Assembly: GCF_000003605.2 (NCBI RefSeq)
Contig: NW_003126883.1
Location: forward strand, 1,508,645-1,542,006
Source: Saccoglossus kowalevskii
Taxonomy: Eukaryota; Hemichordata; Enteropneusta; Harrimaniidae
Direction of reading: 5' to 3'
Length of the DNA stretch: 33,362 nucleotides
The notes below the pieces were generated by a model. That model saw only the letters and a list, made by a program, of their open reading frames with translations, had not been told where the DNA came from and did no database searches. Made by a program: the position numbers and the translations under genes. This document shows, one piece after another, positions 30,801-33,362 of this stretch; the stretch's first letter is position 1, and every line of letters starts with the position of its first letter.

Positions 30801-33178
30801 GTAGTTTTGGTGTGTTAAACTGTGATTAAATTGTTAAAACATAATCTTCACAAGGAATATTTGGGTTTACATAAAAAAGTGCTTATTAGAAAGCATCATG
30901 TGAAGTTAAGGTCTCTCATATGTATACGAGATTAGCCTATTTATATTTCTCTATATTATCATTCGCTCTTTCCCCATCTGTAATATACGCCCGAAGTATA
31001 ATAGATTATTTTCCGTTCACTGCGAGAATCACGCGTTATGCATGAAATCGAACGTGAAAACAGGACAAAGAAAGATCGTAGTGGCGTCAAACATCACGTG
31101 GGATTCAACAAACGTATTTTGGGGGACATTTCCATGCTTAATAATGTGCTATCTACGTTTGATGATAGGCTATTTCGATTTAGTAAGGGTATTCGGAACA
31201 GTATTCCTTTGTCGAAGATCGGCCGGTCGATGTGAGCTACGAAATAAAGAAATTCGAGCTCAAAATCAAATCGTTCCATTTTTGCGGCAGACGTTCGACG
31301 CGCGTTTTTCATGCAACTCGCGAGATCTCGCAATTGTATGGAAAATCACCTATTAATTCATATGATTTACAGCAATTCCAGGCACTGATTTGACGCTGAA
31401 ATAGTACTAGATATAGATAACATTCTACAATAGGTTACACACTTTGTTTTCACATTTACATAAGTTGTAACTAGAAATATAAACATCGACTGCAAATCAG
31501 AGGAATGATTGATAGATACTGCCCACAATGTTTTCTATTTTTGCTACAAAGTCCGATGTCCAGTCACTTTTGGTTAGTCATCGTGTTGATTGCATTTGTC
31601 CAAGTTGTTTAAACATCGCGATGGAGAAGCAAGGAGTCGAAAACCAGTTGAAGTGAGAACAAGAGTTGTCGATTTGTATTTTCGTGGGCTGTTATTTGCT
31701 GAGATCGGAGATCGAAGTGGTGTTTCAAAGCAGACAGCTTTTAATAATAATAACTTTATTACACTACTAAAAACCTTCAGAGGGTTTTTGTATGGTAAGG
31801 AACATAAATACAAAGAAATACAAATACCATAAAATATCGTCTATATATAATATCGTCAAACGGTTTGCTACCGCCGAGAGTATACTGCCAGGAAAGCGTA
31901 ATAGCGACCAATCCGCGACTAAAAATCTAATTGTAATATAAAACGTAGAGACCGAGCATTTACGAACGGGAAATTCGACAAAAAATACCCGAAAACGGTG
32001 TATACGGCGGCAACCCTCCCCGGACGTGTGATCGTGTGTTTCTAGTGATAAGCTGCGATTATTTGGTGGCACATCAACTTTTTAGTTCTCATCGTCGAGA
32101 ACTAATAATCGAATAACACCCATTCTACTTATGTATTCAATTTCATTCTTGATATACTGGACGAAGTCTTCATAGGACATTTGTTGCAGGCGGCTTTTAG
32201 TTATATAGATCGGCGTAATACGGATATTTCCATAGTAGGAATGCTGGTAATGCGTTTTGATCAACAATTCTGCCATGATCGGCCGGTCAGCTGGTTCTGT
32301 AAAATAACTCTAACGTTCTTTACAGTGCCACCACTTTATGCGCGCCTCTCACTGAAATAACATGTGACGCAAATTGTAGTAGGAAACTAAGTTGAGAGCC
32401 TCGATTGTTTATTGGAGGAGAAATTCAAAACTAATGTACCTTCCGGTGCGCTTCAAATTCCAGACATGCTGTCTGCATATTTGTAACAACTTCTGTAATT
32501 GTGAAAACAAAGTGTGTAACCTATTGTAGTAAGTTATCAACATCTAGCACTGCTTCGTCGTCAAATAAGTGCCTGGAATTGCTGTAATTAATTAAACGCT
32601 TGGACCTACTTTAAAATCAGTTATTCCATTTCCTCAATTAAAATATATTGTTTCCTAATAAAGTCTGGCATCTTCAACAACTTTGTTTTACTTCACGCAA
32701 ATACAATAATTGGTTATCCATGGTTTTTTTCTTCAGATAATTACACATGTGTCAATGGCATACGGTGTCATGGTGTGCGAAACTGCATTGAACAACATCA
32801 TCTATGTGATGGAGTTAGGCAGTGTCCTGGGGGAGACGATGAAATGTTGTGTAGTAAGTAATAATGAATTAATATTGAATAATATTGTTTGTTCGTTCGT
32901 TCGTTCTTTTGACCCTCTTTTCAATGTATAAATGCAATGCATGCTCGCAATGTTGTATTATAATATTTCGTCATACTTTATTTGGAATGTGTATTTTTAA
33001 ATAGGTTGTGAATATGTCTCAAAAGTCTCACTGTGTTTAATAATGACCGTTCAATCCTTTCACATCTTTCAGATATAACATGCCCCGACATTTGCTCGTG
33101 CAATGGTTTGTATGTTGACTGCGCAGACTCAAACATCACAACTTTACCAATTACTCTCGACCATGACACACGAAAATT
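11259..33178 (+). CDS. Large mosaic receptor ectodomain gene, 5' part (36 exons, continues beyond window)
   Basis: Joining the exons listed below gives a secreted or membrane-anchored protein of about 2,050 residues up to the window end. The order is signal peptide, kringle, EGF, Link, hevein-like module, CUB1, unnamed domain, CUB2-4, C-type lectin 1, EGF, short segment, CUB5-7, C-type lectin 2, linker, LDLa x7, LRR N-terminal cap. Every exon is bounded by AG and GT, and frames join throughout except for one frameshift in exon 17. Almost all introns are phase 1. LDLa repeats followed by LRRs are known from GRL101-type and relaxin-type receptors, so an LRR-bearing GPCR is my best guess; the transmembrane part lies outside the window. 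The domain set would face the extracellular side and bind glycans, lipoproteins or matrix. A split into two genes is not excluded, since I cannot see transcripts. Confidence 0.8.
11639..11707 (+). CDS. Exon 2: hydrophobic core of signal peptide
   Basis: A good acceptor (CATTCTCAG|TT) joins in phase 1. It reads [18 protein letters not shown] followed by MISAI. The leucine-rich core and small residues suggest cleavage near FATG|DD. A phase-1 donor (G|GTAAGA) leads to the kringle exon. Confidence 0.8.
12441..12722 (+). CDS. Exon 3: kringle domain
   Basis: The exon (94 codons, phase 1-1) encodes one whole kringle. Visible landmarks are [51 protein letters not shown] and YCDVG, with the last cysteine in QHC. 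All six kringle cysteines are present. The segment between NPD and GPWCY is several residues longer than usual and disrupts the DxD pair that binds lysine in plasminogen kringles, so classical lysine binding is doubtful. Kringles bind protein or glycan ligands and have no catalytic role of their own. Confidence 0.93.
12923..13033 (+). CDS. Exon 4: EGF-like domain
   Basis: The exon (37 codons, phase 1-1) carries a complete six-cysteine EGF module with [12 protein letters not shown] and GFLGRFC. It follows the kringle directly, as in several shuffled extracellular proteins. It lacks the D-x-N/D-E/Q calcium motif before the first cysteine. Confidence 0.93.
13034..13534. other. Intron 4, no feature seen
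   Basis: This 501-base intron has canonical ends. Nothing recognisable lies inside. Confidence 0.6.
13535..13822 (+). CDS. Exon 5: Link (hyaluronan-binding type) domain
   Basis: The exon (96 codons, phase 1-1) encodes a single Link domain: [20 protein letters not shown], then [11 protein letters not shown], then DRCSF, then MLVYCF at the end. The signature (F..A...C, DG.D.C..GWL, and a final VYCF) is clear. Two extra cysteines (in CECGW and HVC) may form an additional bridge. Link domains bind hyaluronan in vertebrate proteins; whether this one does cannot be told from sequence. The donor is GTTGGT, weaker than the others in the gene. Confidence 0.9.
14242..14323 (+). CDS. Possible exon 6: short linker, optional
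   Basis: Between a good acceptor (TTTTCACCTTTCAG) and a GTAACA donor lies an open segment, [17 protein letters not shown] and on to EIY. It enters in phase 1 but leaves in phase 2. It fits the next exon only if that exon uses an internal acceptor (after GTAAAGTGGAG, about 15723). If it is skipped, exon 5 joins exon 7 in frame. I am unsure it is used. Confidence 0.35.
14640..14945 (+). repeat. SINE-like interspersed repeat in intron
   Basis: The block starts near AAACAAAATGGCCGCCAGTC and CGGCCATGTTTG, which form a small hairpin. It runs through GATCATCTTACCAACTTTGATG, CGGCCCAGTCATCTCCGAGAAA and CGGACGTACGGA. It ends at CCCGTTTTCGTACTTCGG and CCGAACGGGGACT, a second hairpin. I recognise the pattern of a paired ATGGCCGCC/CGGCCAT start and a GTCCCCGTTTTC/GAAAACGGGGAC end from interspersed repeats of several marine invertebrates. 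The 3' hairpin is diverged here. Family name not assigned. Confidence 0.55.
14946..15710. other. Rest of intron before exon 7
   Basis: An open stretch after an AG at 15378 (15379-15542) begins [17 protein letters not shown]. It has plausible splice ends but no phase that joins its neighbours and no recognisable domain. Nothing else is evident. Confidence 0.4.
15711..15881 (+). CDS. Exon 7: hevein-like, chitin-binding-type cysteine-rich module
   Basis: The exon (57 codons, phase 1-1) reads KWRGDWRCG, then [14 protein letters not shown], then [17 protein letters not shown]. The CDP, PCCS, GWCG and HCDC spacing matches the type 1 chitin-binding (hevein-like) fold, in the invertebrate form that starts WRxDxRCG. 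Hevein domains bind N-acetylglucosamine polymers, but this side branch is poorly characterised, so the ligand is open. Confidence 0.8.
15882..16188. other. Intron 7, no feature seen
   Basis: About 307 bases with canonical ends; nothing recognisable. Confidence 0.6.
16189..16284 (+). CDS. Exon 8: CUB1, first part
   Basis: 32 codons, phase 1-1. [20 protein letters not shown] and then IVTVRKG match the opening beta strands of a CUB domain (G.I.SPN.P..YP....C.W.I). The usual cysteines before G and before W are absent, so the first CUB disulphide is missing. Confidence 0.85.
16445..16602 (+). CDS. Exon 9: CUB1, middle part
   Basis: This exon enters in phase 1 and leaves in phase 0. It reads [16 protein letters not shown], then [11 protein letters not shown], then [12 protein letters not shown]. 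The C.DYV.I.DG and YCG motifs are the CUB core with its second disulphide. Its phase-0 donor is one of the few non-phase-1 junctions in the gene. Confidence 0.88.
16603..17117. other. Intron 9, no feature seen
   Basis: About 515 AT-rich bases. An earlier AG at 17089-17090 would put a stop in frame, so the acceptor at 17117 is preferred. Confidence 0.6.
17118..17214 (+). CDS. Exon 10: CUB1, last part
   Basis: Entering in phase 0 after TTCCACAG, it reads [20 protein letters not shown] and then [13 protein letters not shown], the closing strands of a CUB domain (I.F.SD....GF...Y). It returns to phase 1 at G|GTAAGT. Confidence 0.9.
17215..17664. other. Intron 10, no feature seen
   Basis: About 450 bases; nothing recognisable. 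Confidence 0.6.
17665..17985 (+). CDS. Exon 11: unnamed extracellular domain, first part
   Basis: 107 codons, phase 1-1. Landmarks are [15 protein letters not shown], then [11 protein letters not shown], then [20 protein letters not shown], then [18 protein letters not shown]. Alternating hydrophobic residues suggest a beta sandwich. The CSGxVxxWxF, GIYR...YxLIGxN and IxFxxGDxIG pattern looks like a module that recurs in uncharacterised invertebrate extracellular proteins, but I know no accepted name or function. It sits between CUB1 and CUB2, so it is very likely extracellular. Confidence 0.75.
18191..18367 (+). CDS. Exon 12: unnamed domain, second part
   Basis: 59 codons, phase 1-1. It begins [17 protein letters not shown] and ends [11 protein letters not shown]. 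It follows directly from the GDYIG end of exon 11, and four cysteines could pair locally (WYC, TIC, DTC and one from exon 11). The function is unknown. Confidence 0.7.
18572..18805 (+). CDS. Exon 13: CUB2, first part
   Basis: 78 codons, phase 1-1. [20 protein letters not shown] is followed by [20 protein letters not shown] and [11 protein letters not shown]. This matches the CUB N-terminal half with its C.DYV.L motif. Confidence 0.88.
18806..20089. other. Intron 13, short local duplication only
   Basis: A 1.28-kb AT-rich intron. ACAACTC(A/T)ACCAACATTCAA occurs twice near 19150-19200. No gene or transposon is recognised. Confidence 0.5.
20090..20242 (+). CDS. Exon 14: CUB2, second part
   Basis: 51 codons, phase 1-1. 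[19 protein letters not shown] and then [19 protein letters not shown] give the ICG and closing V.F.T.....GF.A strands of a CUB domain. Together with exon 13 it completes CUB2. Confidence 0.87.
20582..20950 (+). CDS. Exon 15: CUB3, degenerate
   Basis: 123 codons, phase 1-1. Reading [19 protein letters not shown], then [19 protein letters not shown], then [11 protein letters not shown], then IAKICSP, then LIATFQA, it follows the CUB outline with four main cysteines but has lost SPNYP, DYV and GF. There are several N-x-S/T sites. The donor (CAAA|GTTAGA) is weak but is the only one before the in-frame stop at 20953 that keeps phase 1. Confidence 0.75.
21348..21704 (+). CDS. Exon 16: CUB4
   Basis: 119 codons, phase 1-1, a complete CUB in one exon: [19 protein letters not shown], then [20 protein letters not shown], then [11 protein letters not shown], then LCSFSE, then [19 protein letters not shown]. 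Four cysteines are at the expected places, making it a canonical CUB. Confidence 0.95.
21825..22003 (+). CDS. Exon 17: C-type lectin domain 1, first part, with internal frameshift
   Basis: The exon enters in phase 1 as [11 protein letters not shown], the usual CTLD opening. The frame then changes between about 21857 and 21885 to [13 protein letters not shown], then [17 protein letters not shown], then KLWIG, which are clear CTLD strands. The exon is 179 nt where phase 1-1 needs a multiple of three, consistent with one lost base (or two gained). Either an assembly or sequencing error or a true disabling mutation explains this; the rest of the gene is open, so error is more likely. The second N-terminal cysteine typical of long-form CTLDs is not seen. 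Confidence 0.8.
22292..22452. repeat. (TA)n microsatellite with 79-base assembly gap
   Basis: Alternating TA on both sides of 79 N bases (22344-22422) lies inside the intron between the two halves of C-type lectin 1. The true length is unknown. Apparent open stretches reading YIYIYI are artefacts. Confidence 0.97.
22469..22699 (+). CDS. Exon 18: C-type lectin domain 1, second part
   Basis: 77 codons, phase 1-1. [14 protein letters not shown], then [12 protein letters not shown], then [10 protein letters not shown], then [14 protein letters not shown] match G.TD...EG.W.W, W..GEP, EDC and YIC of CTLDs. The sugar tripeptide is EPG, not EPN or QPD, and the WND motif before the third cysteine is replaced by LASLYC. 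Classical calcium-dependent sugar binding is therefore doubtful. Confidence 0.92.
22700..24363. other. Intron 18 carrying a dispersed repeat
   Basis: This 1.66-kb intron holds the repeat copy at 23322-23760 and otherwise unremarkable sequence. A short exon could be hidden here, because the joint codon to the next EGF is unusual. Confidence 0.5.
23322..23760 (+). repeat. Dispersed repeat, copy 1
   Basis: This block aligns by eye with 28853-29240. Shared phrases include GTAGCTGGTTGTTTGAA, TCAGACAGAAATAAACTCAA, AGAAATAATGAAAAAAAG followed by ATACCCCTTTTCA, and GAAGTGGTGAATTTG. Both copies end in TACCCCCGGGG. No terminal repeats or protein are evident. Confidence 0.85.
24364..24489 (+). CDS. Exon 19: calcium-binding-type EGF domain
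   Basis: 42 codons, phase 1-1. [15 protein letters not shown], then [13 protein letters not shown] and RKCV give six cysteines in the EGF-CA pattern. Joined to exon 18 the first residue is His, where DVNEC is normal; a preceding exon ending in G would restore Asp. This may mean a missed exon. Confidence 0.9.
24652..24738 (+). CDS. Exon 20: short two-cysteine segment
   Basis: 29 codons, phase 1-1: [18 protein letters not shown] followed by [12 protein letters not shown]. It resembles the first strand of a CTLD (C..GW.....CY.F), but the next exon is CUB, so it may be a lectin remnant or a linker. Confidence 0.6.
24807..24874 (+). repeat. (AAT)n microsatellite
   Basis: An uninterrupted trinucleotide run within the intron after exon 20. 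The open Asn run it creates is not coding. Confidence 0.97.
24994..25141 (+). CDS. Exon 21: CUB5, first part
   Basis: This exon enters in phase 1 and leaves in phase 2. [20 protein letters not shown], then [20 protein letters not shown] and LAIR form the CUB N-terminal half. The phase-2 donor (AG|GTATTG) joins exon 22 to complete an Arg codon. Confidence 0.88.
25434..25648 (+). CDS. Exon 22: CUB5, second part
   Basis: Entering in phase 2 it reads [19 protein letters not shown], then TYDDGKY, then INTYCGSVN, then LLLEFNSGD. This completes the CUB fold with the second cysteine pair, and it leaves in phase 1. Confidence 0.88.
25827..26210 (+). CDS. Exon 23: CUB6
   Basis: 128 codons, phase 1-1, a full [22 protein letters not shown], then ACRDYVEVD, then [13 protein letters not shown], then [21 protein letters not shown] short cysteine-rich lead ([12 protein letters not shown]) precedes it. 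Confidence 0.94.
26465..26887 (+). CDS. Exon 24: CUB7
   Basis: 141 codons, phase 1-1, the best-preserved [23 protein letters not shown], then [20 protein letters not shown], then [10 protein letters not shown], then TLCNS, then [21 protein letters not shown] linker of about 15 residues rich in Val, Pro and Thr leads to the lectin. Confidence 0.95.
27001..27210 (+). CDS. Exon 25: C-type lectin domain 2, first part
   Basis: 70 codons, phase 1-1. [18 protein letters not shown], then [20 protein letters not shown], then WWTGKME are the opening strands of a long-form CTLD with its extra N-terminal cysteine pair. Confidence 0.94.
27482..27548 (+). CDS. Exon 26: C-type lectin domain 2, middle part
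   Basis: 22 codons, phase 1 in, phase 2 out. [16 protein letters not shown] matches the W.DGSP..Y..W loop; the Trp codon is split by the intron. Confidence 0.9.
27653..27828 (+). CDS. Exon 27: C-type lectin domain 2, last part
   Basis: Phase 2 in, phase 1 out. [19 protein letters not shown], then IPCAL, then AQYICKQ give the final CTLD cysteines and a WHD in place of WND. No EPN or QPD is present, so glycan binding by the classical site is unlikely. Confidence 0.92.
27933..27980 (+). CDS. Exon 28: 16-residue linker
   Basis: A small phase 1-1 exon reading [17 protein letters not shown] sits between good splice sites. It separates the lectin from the LDLa row and has no domain. Confidence 0.7.
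28109..28222 (+). CDS. Exon 29: LDLa module 1
   Basis: 38 codons, phase 1-1, six cysteines. [20 protein letters not shown] is followed by [16 protein letters not shown]. The acidic calcium motif DxxDCxDGSDE is intact, so this module should fold around calcium. Confidence 0.96.
28352..28465 (+). CDS. Exon 30: LDLa module 2
   Basis: 38 codons, phase 1-1. [20 protein letters not shown], then [17 protein letters not shown]. Six cysteines and the SDE triad are kept; Gln replaces the usual Asp before the fifth cysteine. Confidence 0.95.
28675..28791 (+). CDS. Exon 31: LDLa module 3
   Basis: 39 codons, phase 1-1. [20 protein letters not shown], then [17 protein letters not shown]. Canonical except for Asn in place of the first Asp after the fourth cysteine. 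Confidence 0.95.
28792..29435. other. Intron 31 carrying a dispersed repeat
   Basis: It starts with a G run near 28837-28850, then the repeat copy at 28853-29240; nothing else is seen. Confidence 0.6.
28853..29240 (+). repeat. Dispersed repeat, copy 2
   Basis: Same family and orientation as 23322-23760. It contains the TCAGACAGAAATAAACTCAA block, several CCCTTTTCAGACAGA phrases and the TACCCCCGGGG end. Confidence 0.85.
29436..29546 (+). CDS. Exon 32: LDLa module 4
   Basis: 37 codons, phase 1-1. [19 protein letters not shown], then [18 protein letters not shown]. Six cysteines are present, but the DGSDE core reads GNRKEDE, so calcium coordination may be weaker. Confidence 0.92.
29547..29952. 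other. Intron 32, no feature seen
   Basis: About 406 bases with nothing recognisable. Confidence 0.6.
29953..30099 (+). CDS. Exon 33: LDLa module 5, expanded and divergent
   Basis: 49 codons, phase 1-1. [20 protein letters not shown], then [14 protein letters not shown], then RLKSCG. The six cysteines remain, but the calcium-binding loop is lengthened and lacks DGSDE. A second AG at 29974-29975 could give a shorter exon in the same phase. Confidence 0.85.
30243..30359 (+). CDS. Exon 34: LDLa module 6
   Basis: 39 codons, phase 1-1. [20 protein letters not shown], then [17 protein letters not shown]. Near canonical; Ile replaces Ser in the DGSDE motif while the acidic ligands stay. Confidence 0.95.
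30360..31367. other. Long intron 34, left part
   Basis: AT-rich; nothing recognised to about 31.0 kb. A less AT-rich stretch at 31030-31356 is open for 104 codons but shows no motif. GATCGGCCGGTC near 31218 recurs at 32278 inside the transposon. Confidence 0.5.
31590..31940 (+). pseudogene. Tc1/mariner-type transposase N-terminal relic
   Basis: [20 protein letters not shown], then [14 protein letters not shown] (about 31635-31748) reads as a paired-type helix-turn-helix. After a roughly 100-bp insertion the frame resumes as [17 protein letters not shown] and NSDQSATKN (31849-31926), the expected next part. No DDE/D catalytic region is recognised. The gene is dead. Confidence 0.65.
31742..31848 (-). 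mobile_element. Very short retroposon 3' tail inside the transposase relic
   Basis: On the minus strand it ends GTGTAATAAAGTTATTATTATTA, the same tail as at 3935-3957. It splits the transposase frame. At about 100 bp it would be a severely 5'-truncated copy. Confidence 0.55.
32585..32736. other. Right end of intron 34
   Basis: Short AT-rich tail ending in a strong acceptor (TTTTTTTCTTCAG). Confidence 0.6.
32737..32853 (+). CDS. Exon 35: LDLa module 7
   Basis: 39 codons, phase 1-1. [20 protein letters not shown], then [16 protein letters not shown]. Six cysteines with an acidic loop; DGSDE reads GGDDE. It lies past a 2.4-kb intron but is in frame with module 6. Confidence 0.93.
33073..33178 (+). 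CDS. Exon 36: LRR N-terminal cap
   Basis: Phase 1 in, phase 2 out. [19 protein letters not shown], then [15 protein letters not shown] matches the LRRNT pattern CP..C.C....V.C....L..LP and the run into the first LRR. The phase-2 donor (TT|GTGAGT) falls where LRR exons of this receptor class are commonly split. The first LRR exon is not in the remaining 180 bases. Confidence 0.92.
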
Positions 33179-33362
33179 GTGAGTACGAATAACCAAGCTT
33201 CACTATTATATTTGAATAAATTATAGAAACATTAATATTTATTTTCAATAAATGTAGTGCATTCTGTCTTTAAAGATTACCATAGGTTTCAAGGTAGTGA
33301 AACTAGAACTAATTACCAAACGCTTCAGCGTGGTATTAAGAGTTAGTTTTCAGGGGTGGGTG
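33179..33362. other. Start of intron 36 to window end
   Basis: No LRR-like continuation is seen. An AG near 33284-33285 opens a reading without leucine periodicity. Confidence 0.5.

Larger units (their letters stand above)
31370..32584 (+). mobile_element. Tc1/mariner-like DNA transposon, inactive
   Basis: Terminal inverted repeats of 102 bp (31370-31471 and 32483-32584) begin CAGCAATTCCAGGCACT and end near AGTTGTAAC/GTTAC, about 85 percent alike by eye. Both ends are bordered by TA (31368-31369 and 32585-32586), the target duplication of Tc1/mariner elements. Inside, on the plus strand, is a transposase relic. At 1,215 bp the element is near the usual size, but its coding content is eroded and interrupted. 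Confidence 0.88.

Noticed and set aside
31042-31356. 104-codon open segment in intron 34
   Set aside because: No motif, and open segments of similar length overlap it in other frames.
33285-33345. Possible next LRR exon after a CATAG acceptor
   Set aside because: The phase-2 reading lacks the leucine spacing of an LRR and soon hits a stop.
1-33362. tRNA, rRNA or CRISPR features
   Set aside because: No tRNA box pattern, rRNA-like sequence or spaced identical repeats typical of CRISPR was seen; the genome is animal.

Overview
This is metazoan genomic DNA: AT-rich, intron-rich, and full of transposon relics. About two thirds of it (roughly 11.26 kb to the right edge) is the 5' part of one large plus-strand gene. 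I infer a marine invertebrate, possibly a non-vertebrate deuterostome such as a hemichordate or cephalochordate. The reasons are a kringle plus a Link domain beside CUB, C-type lectin and LDLa modules, and the Penelope, BEL and Tc1-like relics. The sequence alone does not fix the species.

Layout. 1-5.3 kb is a transposon graveyard: a broken Penelope-like reverse transcriptase (plus strand), then a BEL/Pao-type retroelement remnant (minus strand gag between two 128-bp direct repeats), a retroposon 3' end inserted near it, and fragments of a dispersed repeat. 5.9-8.1 kb holds a 21-bp minisatellite: a four-unit inverted outlier and a main array of about 1.3 kb that is open in several frames on both strands. 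9.2-10.3 kb has a diverged tandem repeat of about 130-145 bp and a GTGTTTT/AAAACAC-rich block. No convincing host gene lies left of 11.2 kb.

The gene. I join 36 exons by splice sites, reading frame and recognisable domains. They encode about 2,050 residues inside the window: a signal peptide split by an intron; kringle; EGF; Link (hyaluronan-binding type); a hevein-like cysteine-rich module; CUB1; an unnamed beta-rich domain over two exons; CUB2; a degenerate CUB3; CUB4; C-type lectin domain 1; a second EGF; a short two-cysteine segment; CUB5-7; C-type lectin domain 2; a short linker; seven LDLa modules; and an LRR N-terminal cap. The gene then leaves the window at a phase-2 donor typical of LRR exon boundaries. 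Nearly all exons are symmetric 1-1 modules, a clear mark of exon shuffling. LDLa repeats followed by an LRR cap recall the ectodomain of GRL101-like and relaxin-receptor-like leucine-rich-repeat GPCRs. The seven-helix part is not in the window, so that assignment is inference. The stack of sugar-binding folds suggests a glycan- or microbe-sensing receptor.

Three points deserve follow-up. The first exon of C-type lectin domain 1 is 179 nt, not a multiple of three, and changes frame internally. The unnamed domain of exons 11-12 has no family name I can give. A 1,215-bp Tc1/mariner-like element with 102-bp inverted repeats and TA on both sides sits in the intron before the last LDLa exon; its transposase is itself split by a tiny retroposon tail. 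Introns also carry two copies of one dispersed repeat, a SINE-like repeat and long (TA)n and (AAT)n runs, one spanning a 79-base assembly gap.
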